From positions 1 to 64,000 of the forward strand of contig JAGRDY010000023.1 of assembly GCA_020446815.1 (NCBI GenBank): a DNA stretch of 64,000 nucleotides, read 5' to 3'. A program made the position numbers and the translations under genes. Positions 33,781 to 42,281 of the stretch are shown one piece after another (the first letter of the stretch is position 1; the number at the start of each line of letters is the position of its first letter). The notes beneath the pieces were generated by a model. It was not told the DNA's origin. It made no database searches and saw nothing but the letters and a program-made list of their open reading frames with translations. Source of the stretch: Paracoccaceae bacterium (lineage in GTDB: Bacteria; Pseudomonadota; Alphaproteobacteria; Rhodobacterales; Rhodobacteraceae).

Positions 33781-36204
33781 TCACTCCTGGCCGGAGCCTG
33801 CATCGGCAACTTGCAGCAAGGTTCCAAGAGCCCCCCGCAGTTGCCTGCTTCTTTCGACAAGTGCGCGCGCCGCAGCAAGTGTGCCGGGCGGGTCGGTATT
33901 TTCAGAAAAATCGGAAATCGACGGATTTGCGCCCCCGAGGTCCGTCTTGGCCAGTCCCATTGCCGCCAATGCGGCGCGAAGCGGCCCCGGCCCAGACACA
34001 GATGCGGTGCGAAGATCACCCGCCCTCCAGGCTTCCGCGCCGGCGTCTTCGGGGTGGCCCGCCGCCGCAAAGGCAGTGGCCGCCCCATGGTGATCGCCGT
34101 TCATCGCCAGCGCCTGCGCGCGGACAAGCTCATTCTCGGGCCCTTCCAGATCCGCGATCTGCGCCATTGCGCCCAAAGGATCAAACTCGGCCAGTGCGGC
34201 CGCGGCAAGAATCTGCTTGCCCCTTTCGGTATCGGCCGCCTCTTGTCCCAGTGTCTGGCGTGCCTCTTCGGAAAAACCCATCGCGACCAGGCGCGCAGCA
34301 ATATCCAGCCGCAATTCTGGCTCCGCATTTACCTGATCGAGATCGGCACGGCGCTGAAAGAACGTGTCCAGAAAAGATGTGTCATCGGCGAATTCGACCA
34401 GGCTTGCCCAGAGCGCCCGCACCGTTTCAACCTGGGCAGCCGTGGGAGGGGTGCTGACCCATCGCCCGTAAGCGGCAAATGCCCGCGCATAGTCGCGCAA
34501 CGAGGCGCGGGCGAGGATATGCATCCGATGCAGCGTCGGCCCCATCGTTTCATCCTGCAGTTCGAAAGCCAGTGCCGCGGCATTGTCCGCCAGTCTGGCG
34601 CTGATGGCTTCACCCCGGTCAAGCCGCGACCCGATCGTCAGGATCAGCGCCTCGACCGATGCGGGATCGTTGGTATCCGCGACCCTGTCGAGAAGTGCCT
34701 CACCCCCGGCGGCATCGCCCCTGGCAAGGCTGATGCGCGCGTCCATCATGCTCAGAATCTCCCCCTTGGGTCCAGGGGCGCGGGCGATCGCATCGCGGAT
34801 GGCCCGGGCGGCATCCGTAGCCCCGTTCAGCAGCAGACGGTCGGACAGAGCCGGCCCAAGAGCTTTTCGCAAATGTAGCGGCAGTGCCGAAAAGGCCCGG
34901 ATGACAGCACCATGGTTGATGGTCGTGGACGGCCCGGGATCGGGATGCGCGAGAACGGCCCAAAGAGCCGCAGCCGTATCGCAATCGGTCATCCCGGCCA
35001 GGCTATTGGGCGGGCCGGGGATGTCACCGTCCAGAATGGCGGCAATGTCGCTGATCCGTGAATTGGCATCCGCGTCAAGTGAAAATGCCCTGAGTACGGC
35101 CCGGGACTCGGCCCCAAAGCCGAAAAACAGATAAAGCCGCGCCAACGCCGTCACGGCGTTTGTCGACGGGCGGTCAAATTCTCCGACAAGCGGCCTGCGC
35201 AGATCGGCAATCTGCTCGGCGGCGGGGCGATCATCACCCCAGGCCGAAAGGGCGAAATCGGCATCAACCGGGCACACCAGACCATTGGCGGTTACCGGAA
35301 CAGGCCGCTTGCCTGTGAGGGAATCGCGGTCGACACTGGTTTCGATATGGCTGATCGGGCTGGCAACCGGATCGGGCAGGGCAGGCACGGCGACGCTCTG
35401 GTCTCGCTTGCGGTGAGAATGAGTCGTTCCAATGGGCGGCTCGATGTCTGCCTCGACGAGCCCCTGTGAGGCGGCCCGGCTAAGTTGCCGCAAAAGTTCC
35501 GCTTCGGCCTCCGCGACGCGGGTGTCGGGCAGGGACGGCAGGAATTGCGCAGGCGATGTGAGGTTCGTCTCTCCGGGCAGGCCCTGCAGGGATTCACGTT
35601 CCGAAACGTCGTGCGGGACGAATGTTTTCGCGGTTTTCGTGGTCGTCTCGGGTGGCGACGGCGGAAACAGACGATGGCGCGGGCCCGGCGAATTGGACAA
35701 CCGCATGCGATTGCTCTCAATAGCTGGCTGCACCATCAGAACCGGCATATCCGAATATGGCGGGGGCAATGGGCCAGCCGGGCCGGTGCTGGCCGGTTCG
35801 GGTTTATCCAGATACTTTTCGAAAGGCGAATCGGCGGCTGGTGGCCCATCACGAATGTCGATGACAATTGTGCCTTCGGCAGTCGCGAATGCGCGCGCAT
35901 GACAAACGCAGCCAACCGACAATGCCAGCGCCCCGCCCCGGCGGGCAGGGGCGATATCCATGATTCGCGTGCGCGGCATGGCGCGGAACGCATTGGCCAG
36001 ATCAAAGAAGACATCAGAGTGTGACAAGCGCAACTCATAGCCGTCTTTGGTGCGCCCCAATGTCCAGCCGGAAGGCGCGGCATTGTCGAGCGCGATACGC
36101 GAAAACCCGTCATGTTCACCGGATCGGAGCCGAAGCGTTTCACCATATCCGGGAAAGCCCCAAACGCCCGCCATGATGGCGAGAATTGCGATTGCCTTGC
36201 TCAT
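33781..36204 (-). CDS. Large periplasmic protein of unknown function in the flagellar operon
   Basis: I do not recognise a named family in this 807-aa protein. It begins with a signal peptide (about 1-20). A beta-rich domain of about 100 residues resembling AMIN domains follows (LRLRSGEHDGFSRIALDN to GTIVIDIRDG), then a Pro/Ser-rich linker (about 120-300), then a long alpha-helical part with TPR-like character (about 330-795). Its start overlaps the motA stop by 4 bp, so its amount is tied to the stator. Peptidoglycan binding and stator or rod scaffolding is a reasonable guess. Confidence 0.75.
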   Translation of the reverse strand: MSKAIAILAIMAGVWGFPGYGETLRLRSGEHDGFSRIALDNAAPSGWTLGRTKDGYELRLSHSDVFFDLANAFRAMPRTRIMDIAPARRGGALALSVGCVCHARAFATAEGTIVIDIRDGPPAADSPFEKYLDKPEPASTGPAGPLPPPYSDMPVLMVQPAIESNRMRLSNSPGPRHRLFPPSPPETTTKTAKTFVPHDVSERESLQGLPGETNLTSPAQFLPSLPDTRVAEAEAELLRQLSRAASQGLVEADIEPPIGTTHSHRKRDQSVAVPALPDPVASPISHIETSVDRDSLTGKRPVPVTANGLVCPVDADFALSAWGDDRPAAEQIADLRRPLVGEFDRPSTNAVTALARLYLFFGFGAESRAVLRAFSLDADANSRISDIAAILDGDIPGPPNSLAGMTDCDTAAALWAVLAHPDPGPSTTINHGAVIRAFSALPLHLRKALGPALSDRLLLNGATDAARAIRDAIARAPGPKGEILSMMDARISLARGDAAGGEALLDRVADTNDPASVEALILTIGSRLDRGEAISARLADNAAALAFELQDETMGPTLHRMHILARASLRDYARAFAAYGRWVSTPPTAAQVETVRALWASLVEFADDTSFLDTFFQRRADLDQVNAEPELRLDIAARLVAMGFSEEARQTLGQEAADTERGKQILAAAALAEFDPLGAMAQIADLEGPENELVRAQALAMNGDHHGAATAFAAAGHPEDAGAEAWRAGDLRTASVSGPGPLRAALAAMGLAKTDLGGANPSISDFSENTDPPGTLAAARALVERSRQLRGALGTLLQVADAGSGQE

Positions 36205-37070
36205 GCCGCGTCCGATTTGACAGCGCGCAATGCATCTTCCAGAACCGTATAGCTGGGGCGAATATGGTGAGGGGTGTTTTGCCGCCCGACCTCGATGCAG
36301 AGATTTGCCGAGTGGTTGTGAAGGTTGGCCACCAGAACTTCGCGGATGAGCTTGTAGAAATGTCTGTCCTCTTCGATGACTGCCGTCAGTTTCACCGCGA
36401 AGGGCCCGACAAGCCCGTAGGCAAGAAACACCCCGAGAAAAGTCCCGACCAGGGCACCGCCGATCATCTTGCCAAGGATCTCCGGTGGCTGATCGATCGA
36501 CCCCATGGTCTTGATCACGCCCAGAACGGCGGCAACGATCCCAAGTGCAGGCAGGCCATCGGCGATCATCTGCAATGCATGGGTCGAGTGCATCGCATGA
36601 TGGTGGTTCGCTTCAAGCTGCTTTTCGAGGATTTCCTCGACCTGATGCGGGTCATCGTAGTTCATCGAAGCCGACCGCATCGTGTCGCAAATCAGTTCAA
36701 CGGTTTCGTGGTTTTTTGAAATCTTTGGGTATTTGCCGAAGATCGTCGACGTTTCGGGTGATTCGATATGGGCTTCCACCGCCATCGGGTTTTGCTTTGA
36801 CAACCGAATCAACTCAAACAGCAGGCACAGAAGGTCGCGGTAGTCGTCCGGCTTCCAATGGGGGCCTTTGAAGACCTTGCCGACGTCCTTGAGCGTATGC
36901 TTGATCGAACCACCGTCATTTGACAGAACGAAAGCCCCGGCCGCGGCACCGCCGATCATGATCATTTCGAAGGGCAGGGATTTGAGGATAATCCCCATCT
37001 TGCCGCCAGCCAGAACATACCCGCCGAACACGGTGACAAAGATTATGGCGATGCCGATGATGCCGATCAT
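36201..37070 (-). CDS. motA: Flagellar motor stator protein MotA
   Basis: The 289-aa protein has four membrane helices and the family motifs VFGGYVLAGG, EMIMIGGAAAGAFVLSN, the cytosolic charged loop, and ADGLPALGIVAAVLGVIKTMGSIDQPPEILGKMIGGALVGTFLGVFLAYGL. It is the proton-channel subunit with MotB, which is encoded 13 kb away. It is the first gene of the long minus-strand operon. Confidence 0.95.
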   Translation of the reverse strand: MIGIIGIAIIFVTVFGGYVLAGGKMGIILKSLPFEMIMIGGAAAGAFVLSNDGGSIKHTLKDVGKVFKGPHWKPDDYRDLLCLLFELIRLSKQNPMAVEAHIESPETSTIFGKYPKISKNHETVELICDTMRSASMNYDDPHQVEEILEKQLEANHHHAMHSTHALQMIADGLPALGIVAAVLGVIKTMGSIDQPPEILGKMIGGALVGTFLGVFLAYGLVGPFAVKLTAVIEEDRHFYKLIREVLVANLHNHSANLCIEVGRQNTPHHIRPSYTVLEDALRAVKSDAA

Positions 37071-37136
37071 GCTGCGACGTTCCTTCCCATCATTTCTGGG
37101 CCTGCCTGTCTCAGCCTGTGACTTTTGCAGAGCCCG

Positions 37137-37150
37137 GTTAAGATAGTGTC
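37137..37150 (-). promoter_or_regulatory. Weak CtrA-like half site upstream of motA
   Basis: On the minus strand this reads ACTATCTTAACCGG, a good TTAACC half site about 70 bp before the motA start. The second half at the right spacing is poor. It is listed because the three better CtrA boxes of this locus occupy comparable positions. Confidence 0.25.
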
Positions 37151-37209
37151 TTCGCGTTCAGGCGACATTCGCGCAGGCCAGTTCTGGTGCCTCGTGCCGC
37201 GAACCCCGG

Positions 37210-37815
37210 CTATTCCTTCGGAGCTTTGGCGTTGCGGCCCGCCAGCAATACGCTGATCGCGTAAGCTCTTGGCGGGGCGAGCCCAGCCATCACCGCCGCC
37301 GCGGCCTCGGGGCGCATCCGGGCCAGAAATCCCGCGGCGAATTCAGGAGCCATTTCCTCGAACAGCGGCGCGGCATCCTTGGGTTTCATTCGCTCGTAAA
37401 CCGCGACGAGCCGCGCCACATCCTTGTCTGCGGCGTGATCCGTCTGCGCCAGGGTAGCGGCAAGCTTTTCCTCGGCATCCGTCAGCGCCGCCAGCTTTTG
37501 GTCGATTTCCGTTTTGGCGAGCGCCAGCGCCTGGGCCTGATCGGCGATCATGGCTTCACGCCCGGCCAGCCGTTCTTCCCTATCGCGCAAGGCGGCCAGC
37601 ATGGCCATTGTTCCCGGCTCGGGCGTGCACGCCTCCGGCAACGTAGCCTCATCTGTCGCAGCGTGGCGTTGCGCGTTTGCCAAAGCTTCTCCGGCGCCCG
37701 CCCCAAGACGCAACGCCCCCGACAAACCCAGAAGCACCGCAACCAGAAACAATGCACCACGCCCCGAGCGGCGCTTCCTGCCGGCGGGTCTTTCGCGCGC
37801 TGACGCCGCTTTCAT
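37210..37815 (-). CDS. motE: MotE-like flagellar protein
   Basis: The 201-aa protein has a basic N-terminus, one membrane helix (about 20-38), a long coiled coil (about 75-125, EERLAGREAMIADQAQALALAKTEID) and a C-terminal MgtE-N-like module (LVAVYERMKPKDAAPLFEEMAPEFAAGFLARMRPEAAAAVMAGL). That layout matches MotE, the periplasmic MotC chaperone of Sinorhizobium. Here MotC is not visible, so the partner may differ. It overlaps the 120-aa gene by 4 bp. Confidence 0.78.
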   Translation of the reverse strand: MKAASARERPAGRKRRSGRGALFLVAVLLGLSGALRLGAGAGEALANAQRHAATDEATLPEACTPEPGTMAMLAALRDREERLAGREAMIADQAQALALAKTEIDQKLAALTDAEEKLAATLAQTDHAADKDVARLVAVYERMKPKDAAPLFEEMAPEFAAGFLARMRPEAAAAVMAGLAPPRAYAISVLLAGRNAKAPKE

Positions 37816-38174
37816 TCGATACCCTCCCGGCTTCCCGACCCGGCACGGCGTCTTACTACCCGCGTTTGCCCGCGCATCCGCGGCTCCGGCTCGGGCAGAT
37901 CGTGCAATGTCGCCAGCAGCAGTTCCAGCTTTCCCACGGCGGATTCCGCACGCCGGGTCATGCCTGCCAGCGCGTCAGACGAACCCGTCGCCGTGGCGCG
38001 CGCCGTTTCAAGGGCGGCGGTCATGTCATCGACTTGCGCCGACAATACCGCAACGGCCCCCCCGATACCGTTTTCCAATTGATTGAACGCGCGCAGCCGG
38101 CGCGCCAGCACCCAACAATAAATGCCGGCGCCCAATGCACCCGCGCCCAGGAGAATGTCGGCAATATATTCCAT
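37812..38174 (-). CDS. Single-pass membrane protein in fliL operon, unknown
   Basis: The 120-aa protein has one N-terminal membrane helix (about 4-24, IADILLGAGALGAGIYCWVLA) and a helical cytosolic or periplasmic part (SAQVDDMTAALETARATA), then a basic Pro/Arg-rich tail. It lies between fliL and the MotE-like gene and overlaps the latter by 4 bp. R. sphaeroides needs a bitopic protein, MotF, for rotation; the shape is similar but I cannot show homology. Confidence 0.7.
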   Translation of the reverse strand: MEYIADILLGAGALGAGIYCWVLARRLRAFNQLENGIGGAVAVLSAQVDDMTAALETARATATGSSDALAGMTRRAESAVGKLELLLATLHDLPEPEPRMRGQTRVVRRRAGSGSREGIE

Positions 38175-38185
38175 GGTGTGCGCCT

Positions 38186-38671
38186 CTAGTTTATTACGAA
38201 CTCGGTGATCAGCAGGTCACGAACACGGCCTTCGCCCGCCACCACCTGCACGCGGCGCAACATCTGCGCGCGCAACCGGATCAACGACGTCGAATCTTCG
38301 AGTTCGCGGGTATCGACCGCCCGCAGGTAACCGTTCAAAACGTCCAGAACCCGCGGCAAGAGATGGACGACCTCGTCCTTGCGCGGCCCTGCAACCTCGA
38401 GCTGGGCAGTGAAATGCAGATATTTTCCCGACGACCCGGATCCGAGTGAAACCAGCATGGGCTCGATCGGCACGAAGGAAATGTCAGGCAGCGGTTCGAC
38501 CGCCGCCTCTTCTTCCGTTGCACCCACTTCGTGATTGCCCAGAACCATCCCCGAATAGACAGCGTAAAAACCGCCGCCTCCCAGCGCGACCATGAGCGTC
38601 AGCCCGGCAATCAACGGCATCCTGGATTTCTTTTTCGGCGCCGCATCGGCCCCCGAGTCCGTTTCCGCCAT
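38186..38671 (-). CDS. fliL: Flagellar basal body-associated protein FliL
   Basis: The 161-aa protein has a short cytosolic start, one membrane helix (about 19-40, LIAGLTLMVALGGGGFYAVYS) and the periplasmic FliL domain ending LRRVQVVAGEGRVRDLLITEFVIN, a classic FliL terminus. FliL supports stator function and swimming torque. It heads the minus-strand set with the 120-aa and MotE-like genes, 49 bp from a CtrA box shared with fliF. Confidence 0.9.
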   Translation of the reverse strand: MAETDSGADAAPKKKSRMPLIAGLTLMVALGGGGFYAVYSGMVLGNHEVGATEEEAAVEPLPDISFVPIEPMLVSLGSGSSGKYLHFTAQLEVAGPRKDEVVHLLPRVLDVLNGYLRAVDTRELEDSTSLIRLRAQMLRRVQVVAGEGRVRDLLITEFVIN

Positions 38672-38719
38672 GACATACCCGCAATAATTCGCTGCTTCAT
38701 CGTTATAGACAGGCGGGCA

Positions 38720-38734
38720 CTAACCGATTGTTAA
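38720..38734. promoter_or_regulatory. CtrA box between fliL and fliF
   Basis: CTAACCGATTGTTAA fits the CtrA consensus TTAA-N7-TTAA with one mismatch. It lies 48 bp from the fliL start and 59 bp from the fliF start, so it could serve both divergent operons. Confidence 0.6.
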
Positions 38735-38793
38735 GCGCGATGCGCCAAGGATCGGGCATTGCCGGGCAGAAGCCCGCTTGACCGGAGGAGCAG

Positions 38794-40431
38794 GTGCAGC
38801 AGTTGATTTCCGTCTGGCAGGGATTGGAGGCCCGGCGACGCGTGCTCGTCGTTCTGGCCACCGTGATCGTCTTTGCGGCGGTACTCTCCCTGACCAGGAT
38901 CGCGGCAACGCCGTCGATGTCGCTGCTTTATGCCGGTCTTGATGGTTCTCGGGCGGGCGAGGTCGTTGCCGCCCTCGATCAGCGCGCCGTGGCATTCGAA
39001 GTGCGCGGCGATGCGATCTACGTCGACTCCTCCCGTCGGGATGAATTGCGCATGACGCTTGCCGCCGAAGGACTGCCGGCCAATAGCGGCATGGGGTATG
39101 AGCTATTGGACGGGCTTTCAGGATTTGGCACGACATCGCAGATGTTCGATGCCGCCTATCTGCGCGCCAAGGAAGGCGAGCTGGCCAGCACGATTTCGGC
39201 GCTGCCCGCAATCCGGTCGGCGCGTGTTCACATTGCCGAAGCACGGGCGCAGGGGTTGCGCTCCCAGGCCCGTCCAACGGCCAGCATCGTGGTCATGACA
39301 GCCGCTGGCGGGCTGACCCCTACCCATGCCAAGGCTCTGAAATATCTTGTTTCGTCTGCCGTCGCAGGCATGTCGCCCGAAGATGTGTCGGTTATCGATG
39401 GCAATGGCAACCTGGTTCCTGGCGGTGACGAAACTCCATCGTCGGTGGGCGATGACCGCGCCGAAACCATCCGCCGCAACGTCGAACGCCTGCTCGAGGC
39501 GCGGGTGGGCTACGGAAACGCCGTGGTCGAGGTATCGATCGACACGGTGACTGAACGCGAGGCGATCACCGAGCGCCGCTTTGACCCGGACAGCCGCGTG
39601 GCGATATCGACCGACACGCTGGAAACCACCAATTCCGCCAACGATTCCGGGAACAATGCCGTGACGGTTGCGTCAAACCTGCCCGAAGGCGAAGGCGCGG
39701 GCAACAGAAGCTCGCAAAGTAACAACAGCGAAACCCGCGAACGCACCAATTTCGAGGTTTCGGAAACCACGCGTGAGGTGTTGCGCACACCTGGCGCCAT
39801 CCGGCGGCTGACAGTCGCGGTTCTGGTCGATGGTGTCACCGGAACCGATGCCGCGGGCATGGTAACCCACGCGCCGCGAAGCGATGAAGAGCTTGCAGCA
39901 CTACACGAGCTGGTTGCCGCGGCCGTCGGGTTCGACGCGGAACGAGGCGATGTCATTTCGCTGAAATCGATGGATTTCGAACCATTGGCCGTGCCTGATG
40001 CAGAACCGCGGCCAACGCTATTGTCATCACTTCGTCTCAACGTCATGAATCTCATTCAGCTTGCCGTTCTGGCGCTGGTCAGCCTGCTCCTCGGGCTCTT
40101 CGTTCTCCGCCCGATACTCAATTCTCGGGTTGCGCGCGCGCCAGGCCTGCCCGCGCCCGAGGTACGCCGCGCCACAGCCCAGCGCCCGTTGGCTTCCGAC
40201 CCCGAGGTGTTGACCGGTGAAATCGACGAAGGCGACTATGTTCCGCAAAAGATGGCGGCTATCGCCGATGGCGCGGGTGGCGGGAACGGCGCTGCCGCCC
40301 CTCCCCGGGCGCAGGGCTCCAACGGCGAAGATCCGGTGAGCCGCCTGCGCCAACTGATTTCCGAGCGGCAAGAGGAAACCGTCGAGATTCTGCGCGGCTG
40401 GATGGAAAGCTCTGAAGAGGAAAGAGCCTGA
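38794..40431 (+). CDS. fliF: Flagellar MS-ring protein FliF
   Basis: The 545-aa protein has two membrane helices (about 17-36 and 413-434). Between them are the ring-building motifs LYAGLDGSRAGEVVAALDQ, AYLRAKEGELASTISALPAIRSARVHIAEA and ASIVVMTAAGGLTPTHAKALKYLVSSAVAGMSPEDVSVIDGNG. The cytosolic tail (QLISERQEETVEILRGWM) is the FliG-binding end. The start is GTG with GGAGGAG four bases upstream. fliG does not follow, unlike in most bacteria. The stop overlaps the next start by one base. Confidence 0.94.
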   Translation: MQQLISVWQGLEARRRVLVVLATVIVFAAVLSLTRIAATPSMSLLYAGLDGSRAGEVVAALDQRAVAFEVRGDAIYVDSSRRDELRMTLAAEGLPANSGMGYELLDGLSGFGTTSQMFDAAYLRAKEGELASTISALPAIRSARVHIAEARAQGLRSQARPTASIVVMTAAGGLTPTHAKALKYLVSSAVAGMSPEDVSVIDGNGNLVPGGDETPSSVGDDRAETIRRNVERLLEARVGYGNAVVEVSIDTVTEREAITERRFDPDSRVAISTDTLETTNSANDSGNNAVTVASNLPEGEGAGNRSSQSNNSETRERTNFEVSETTREVLRTPGAIRRLTVAVLVDGVTGTDAAGMVTHAPRSDEELAALHELVAAAVGFDAERGDVISLKSMDFEPLAVPDAEPRPTLLSSLRLNVMNLIQLAVLALVSLLLGLFVLRPILNSRVARAPGLPAPEVRRATAQRPLASDPEVLTGEIDEGDYVPQKMAAIADGAGGGNGAAAPPRAQGSNGEDPVSRLRQLISERQEETVEILRGWMESSEEERA

Positions 40432-41042
40432 TGGGGCATCGCGTCCAGCTTGAGGTGTTCGAACTCTCCGATCTGGCCGATGCCCGCGTCGAACTTGGCC
40501 AGACCGAGCTTGAAGAATGCAGGCTGGCCGCATTCGAACAGGGGTACACCGCCGGCTGGGACGATGCGGTTGCCGCACAGGACGCGGAAGTCACCCGGCT
40601 AAGATCCGATCTGGGCGGCAGTCTTCGGGATTTGGCCTTCACTTATCATGAAGCCCACAGCCATGTGTTGGCGTCGCTGGAACCATTGCTGAGCGATATG
40701 GTCGCCAAGGTCCTTCCCGCCATAGCGCGCCAGACACTCGCCCCCATGGTGCTCGAGGAATTGCGCCCGGCAGCCCGCGAATTGTCGGATGCGCCGATCG
40801 AAGTCGTCGCCAATGCCGGCAACCGCAAGCTTCTCGAAAAGCTGCTCGTCAAGGAAGCATCGTTTCCATTGACCTTCACCGAAGAGCCATCGCTGAGCGA
40901 CGGGCAGGTCTATTTGAACTTCGGCCATAGCGAACTGCGCGTCGATCTCGATGGATCGATCGCCGCCATCACCGCCGCCGTCGCAGGATTTTTCGAAATT
41001 GAACGGGACACGACCATGGACAAGGAAAAAGCCGTTGGATGA
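40431..41042 (+). CDS. fliH: FliH-like flagellar export protein
   Basis: The 203-aa protein has an acidic coiled N-terminal part (LGQTELEECRLAAFEQGYTAGWDDAVAAQDAEV, with the GYTAGW feature of FliH) and a V-ATPase subunit E-like C-terminus (LSDMVAKVLPAIARQTLAPMVLEEL, then LSDGQVYLNFGHSELRVDLDG). FliH tethers the ATPase FliI to the C-ring. Identity is weak, as usual for FliH, so position after fliF is part of the evidence. Confidence 0.75.
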   Translation: MGHRVQLEVFELSDLADARVELGQTELEECRLAAFEQGYTAGWDDAVAAQDAEVTRLRSDLGGSLRDLAFTYHEAHSHVLASLEPLLSDMVAKVLPAIARQTLAPMVLEELRPAARELSDAPIEVVANAGNRKLLEKLLVKEASFPLTFTEEPSLSDGQVYLNFGHSELRVDLDGSIAAITAAVAGFFEIERDTTMDKEKAVG

Positions 41043-41319
41043 TGCACAAGGATCGGGGCTGCCGGACGCCAACCCCTTCACTCAGATCCCGATCGAAATC
41101 ACTGTTTCGGTCGGGCGCGCCCGACCGCTGGTTCACGAACTCTTGCGCCTGAAACGTGACGCCATCCTTCCGCTGGACCGAAAGCTCGACGACCCGGTGG
41201 AACTCTACGTTGGCGACAAGTTGATCGCACGCGGCGAGTTGAGCGAACTGGATGGCGATCAGGCCGGGTTTCTGGCGGTTCGCCTTACCGAGGTGGCCGA
41301 TCTGAAAAACGGACTCTGA
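41035..41319 (+). CDS. fliN: Flagellar motor switch protein FliN
   Basis: The SpoA-type FliN domain is clear: IPIEITVSVGRARPLVHELLRLKRDAILPLDRKLDDPVELYVGDKLIARGELSELDGDQAGFLAVRLTEV. The likely start is the TTG at 41035, with AAGGA upstream and an 8-bp overlap with fliH, giving 94 aa, a short FliN. The frame is open further upstream inside fliH. FliN forms the bottom of the C-ring; its partners FliM and FliG are not in the window. Confidence 0.9.
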   Translation: MDDAQGSGLPDANPFTQIPIEITVSVGRARPLVHELLRLKRDAILPLDRKLDDPVELYVGDKLIARGELSELDGDQAGFLAVRLTEVADLKNGL

Positions 41320-41321
41320 CG

Positions 41322-42056
41322 ATGCCTCGCAAACTCCGGGCGAAAGCCGGTTCGGCTGCCCTGCTGCTCTTGCTGGCAGGCCCGGCTATGGCGCAGGATG
41401 TGACCGTGACGCTGGGTGACCAGACCCTGACCGGCCAATCACTCTTGCTGTTGGGCCTTGTTACCGTACTCAGTCTCGCACCCGGTCTCGCCGTGATGGT
41501 GACCTGCTTTCCCTTCATCGTAACGGTTCTGTCAATTCTGCGTCAGGCCATCGGGCTTCAACAATCTCCTCCGAACATGCTCATCGTGTCGCTGGCGCTG
41601 TTTCTGACCTGGCTCATCATGGAGCCGGTCTTTGCCTCGGCATGGTCGGCGGGGGTAGAGCCGCTTTTGGCCGGAACGCTGGACGTGCACACCGCCTTTG
41701 ATCGCGCGATGGCCCCCTTCCGGATCTTCATGGCGGCGCGGCTCGACACCGATACCTTCCTTTCGCTTGCTCATCTGCGGCCCGAAACCGCTGATCTGAC
41801 CGATGCCACGCAGGCCCCCCTGTCGCTCTTGGTGCCGAGTTTCATGCTTTCCGAAGTGGCCCGGGCCTTCGAGATCGGTTTTCTCGTCTTTCTGCCCTTT
41901 CTGATCATTGATCTCGTCGTTTCAGCGGTCTTGATGTCGATGGGTATGATGATGGTCCCGCCAGCAATCGTGGCGCTGCCTTTCAAGCTGGCCTTTTTTG
42001 TCGTTGCCGATGGCTGGTCGCTGATTTCAGGGGCCCTGGTGCGCAGCTATTTCTGA
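41322..42056 (+). CDS. fliP: Flagellar export gate protein FliP
   Basis: The 244-aa precursor has a cleavable signal (SAALLLLLAGPAMAQ), as typical FliP, then TLTGQSLLLLGLVTVLSLAPGLAVMVTCFPFIVTVLSILRQAIGLQQSPPNMLIVSLALFLTW and LLVPSFMLSEVARAFEIGFLVFLPFLIIDLVVSAVLMSMGMMMVPP, the family hallmarks. It is the main scaffold of the FliPQR gate. It starts 2 bp after fliN and ends the fliF operon. Confidence 0.95.
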   Translation: MPRKLRAKAGSAALLLLLAGPAMAQDVTVTLGDQTLTGQSLLLLGLVTVLSLAPGLAVMVTCFPFIVTVLSILRQAIGLQQSPPNMLIVSLALFLTWLIMEPVFASAWSAGVEPLLAGTLDVHTAFDRAMAPFRIFMAARLDTDTFLSLAHLRPETADLTDATQAPLSLLVPSFMLSEVARAFEIGFLVFLPFLIIDLVVSAVLMSMGMMMVPPAIVALPFKLAFFVVADGWSLISGALVRSYF

Positions 42057-42073
42057 ACCGTCTTCGATCCGCG

Positions 42074-42106
42074 AAAGCCGTCGCTTCGCGCACCCCGCGG
42101 CTTTTT
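42074..42106 (+). terminator. Putative intrinsic terminator after fliP
   Basis: AAAGCCG (42074-42080) pairs with CGGCTTT (42098-42104) around a 17-nt loop, running into a short T tract. It lies 18 bp after the fliP stop. The rest of the 225-bp gap to flgI holds no gene I can support. Confidence 0.4.
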
Positions 42107-42281
42107 GAAGCGCGCCCTTGCCGGCCCGGTGCGGCCCCGCGCTTCACGGCCAGACCGGGCCGCGGCCGTCGAATTGAATCGCGGGCAAGCTCGACAAAGA
42201 CGGGCAGAATTCACAGCACCAAGCCGATCCGCGCAGGATCGCCACGGGTTTGCCAAACACGCCGGCGCGGCATGCCTAGCA

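Noticed and set aside
37071..37209. A full CtrA box for motA
   Set aside because: Only one half (TTAACC on the minus strand) is good; the other half differs at two or more positions. It is listed only as a weak half site.
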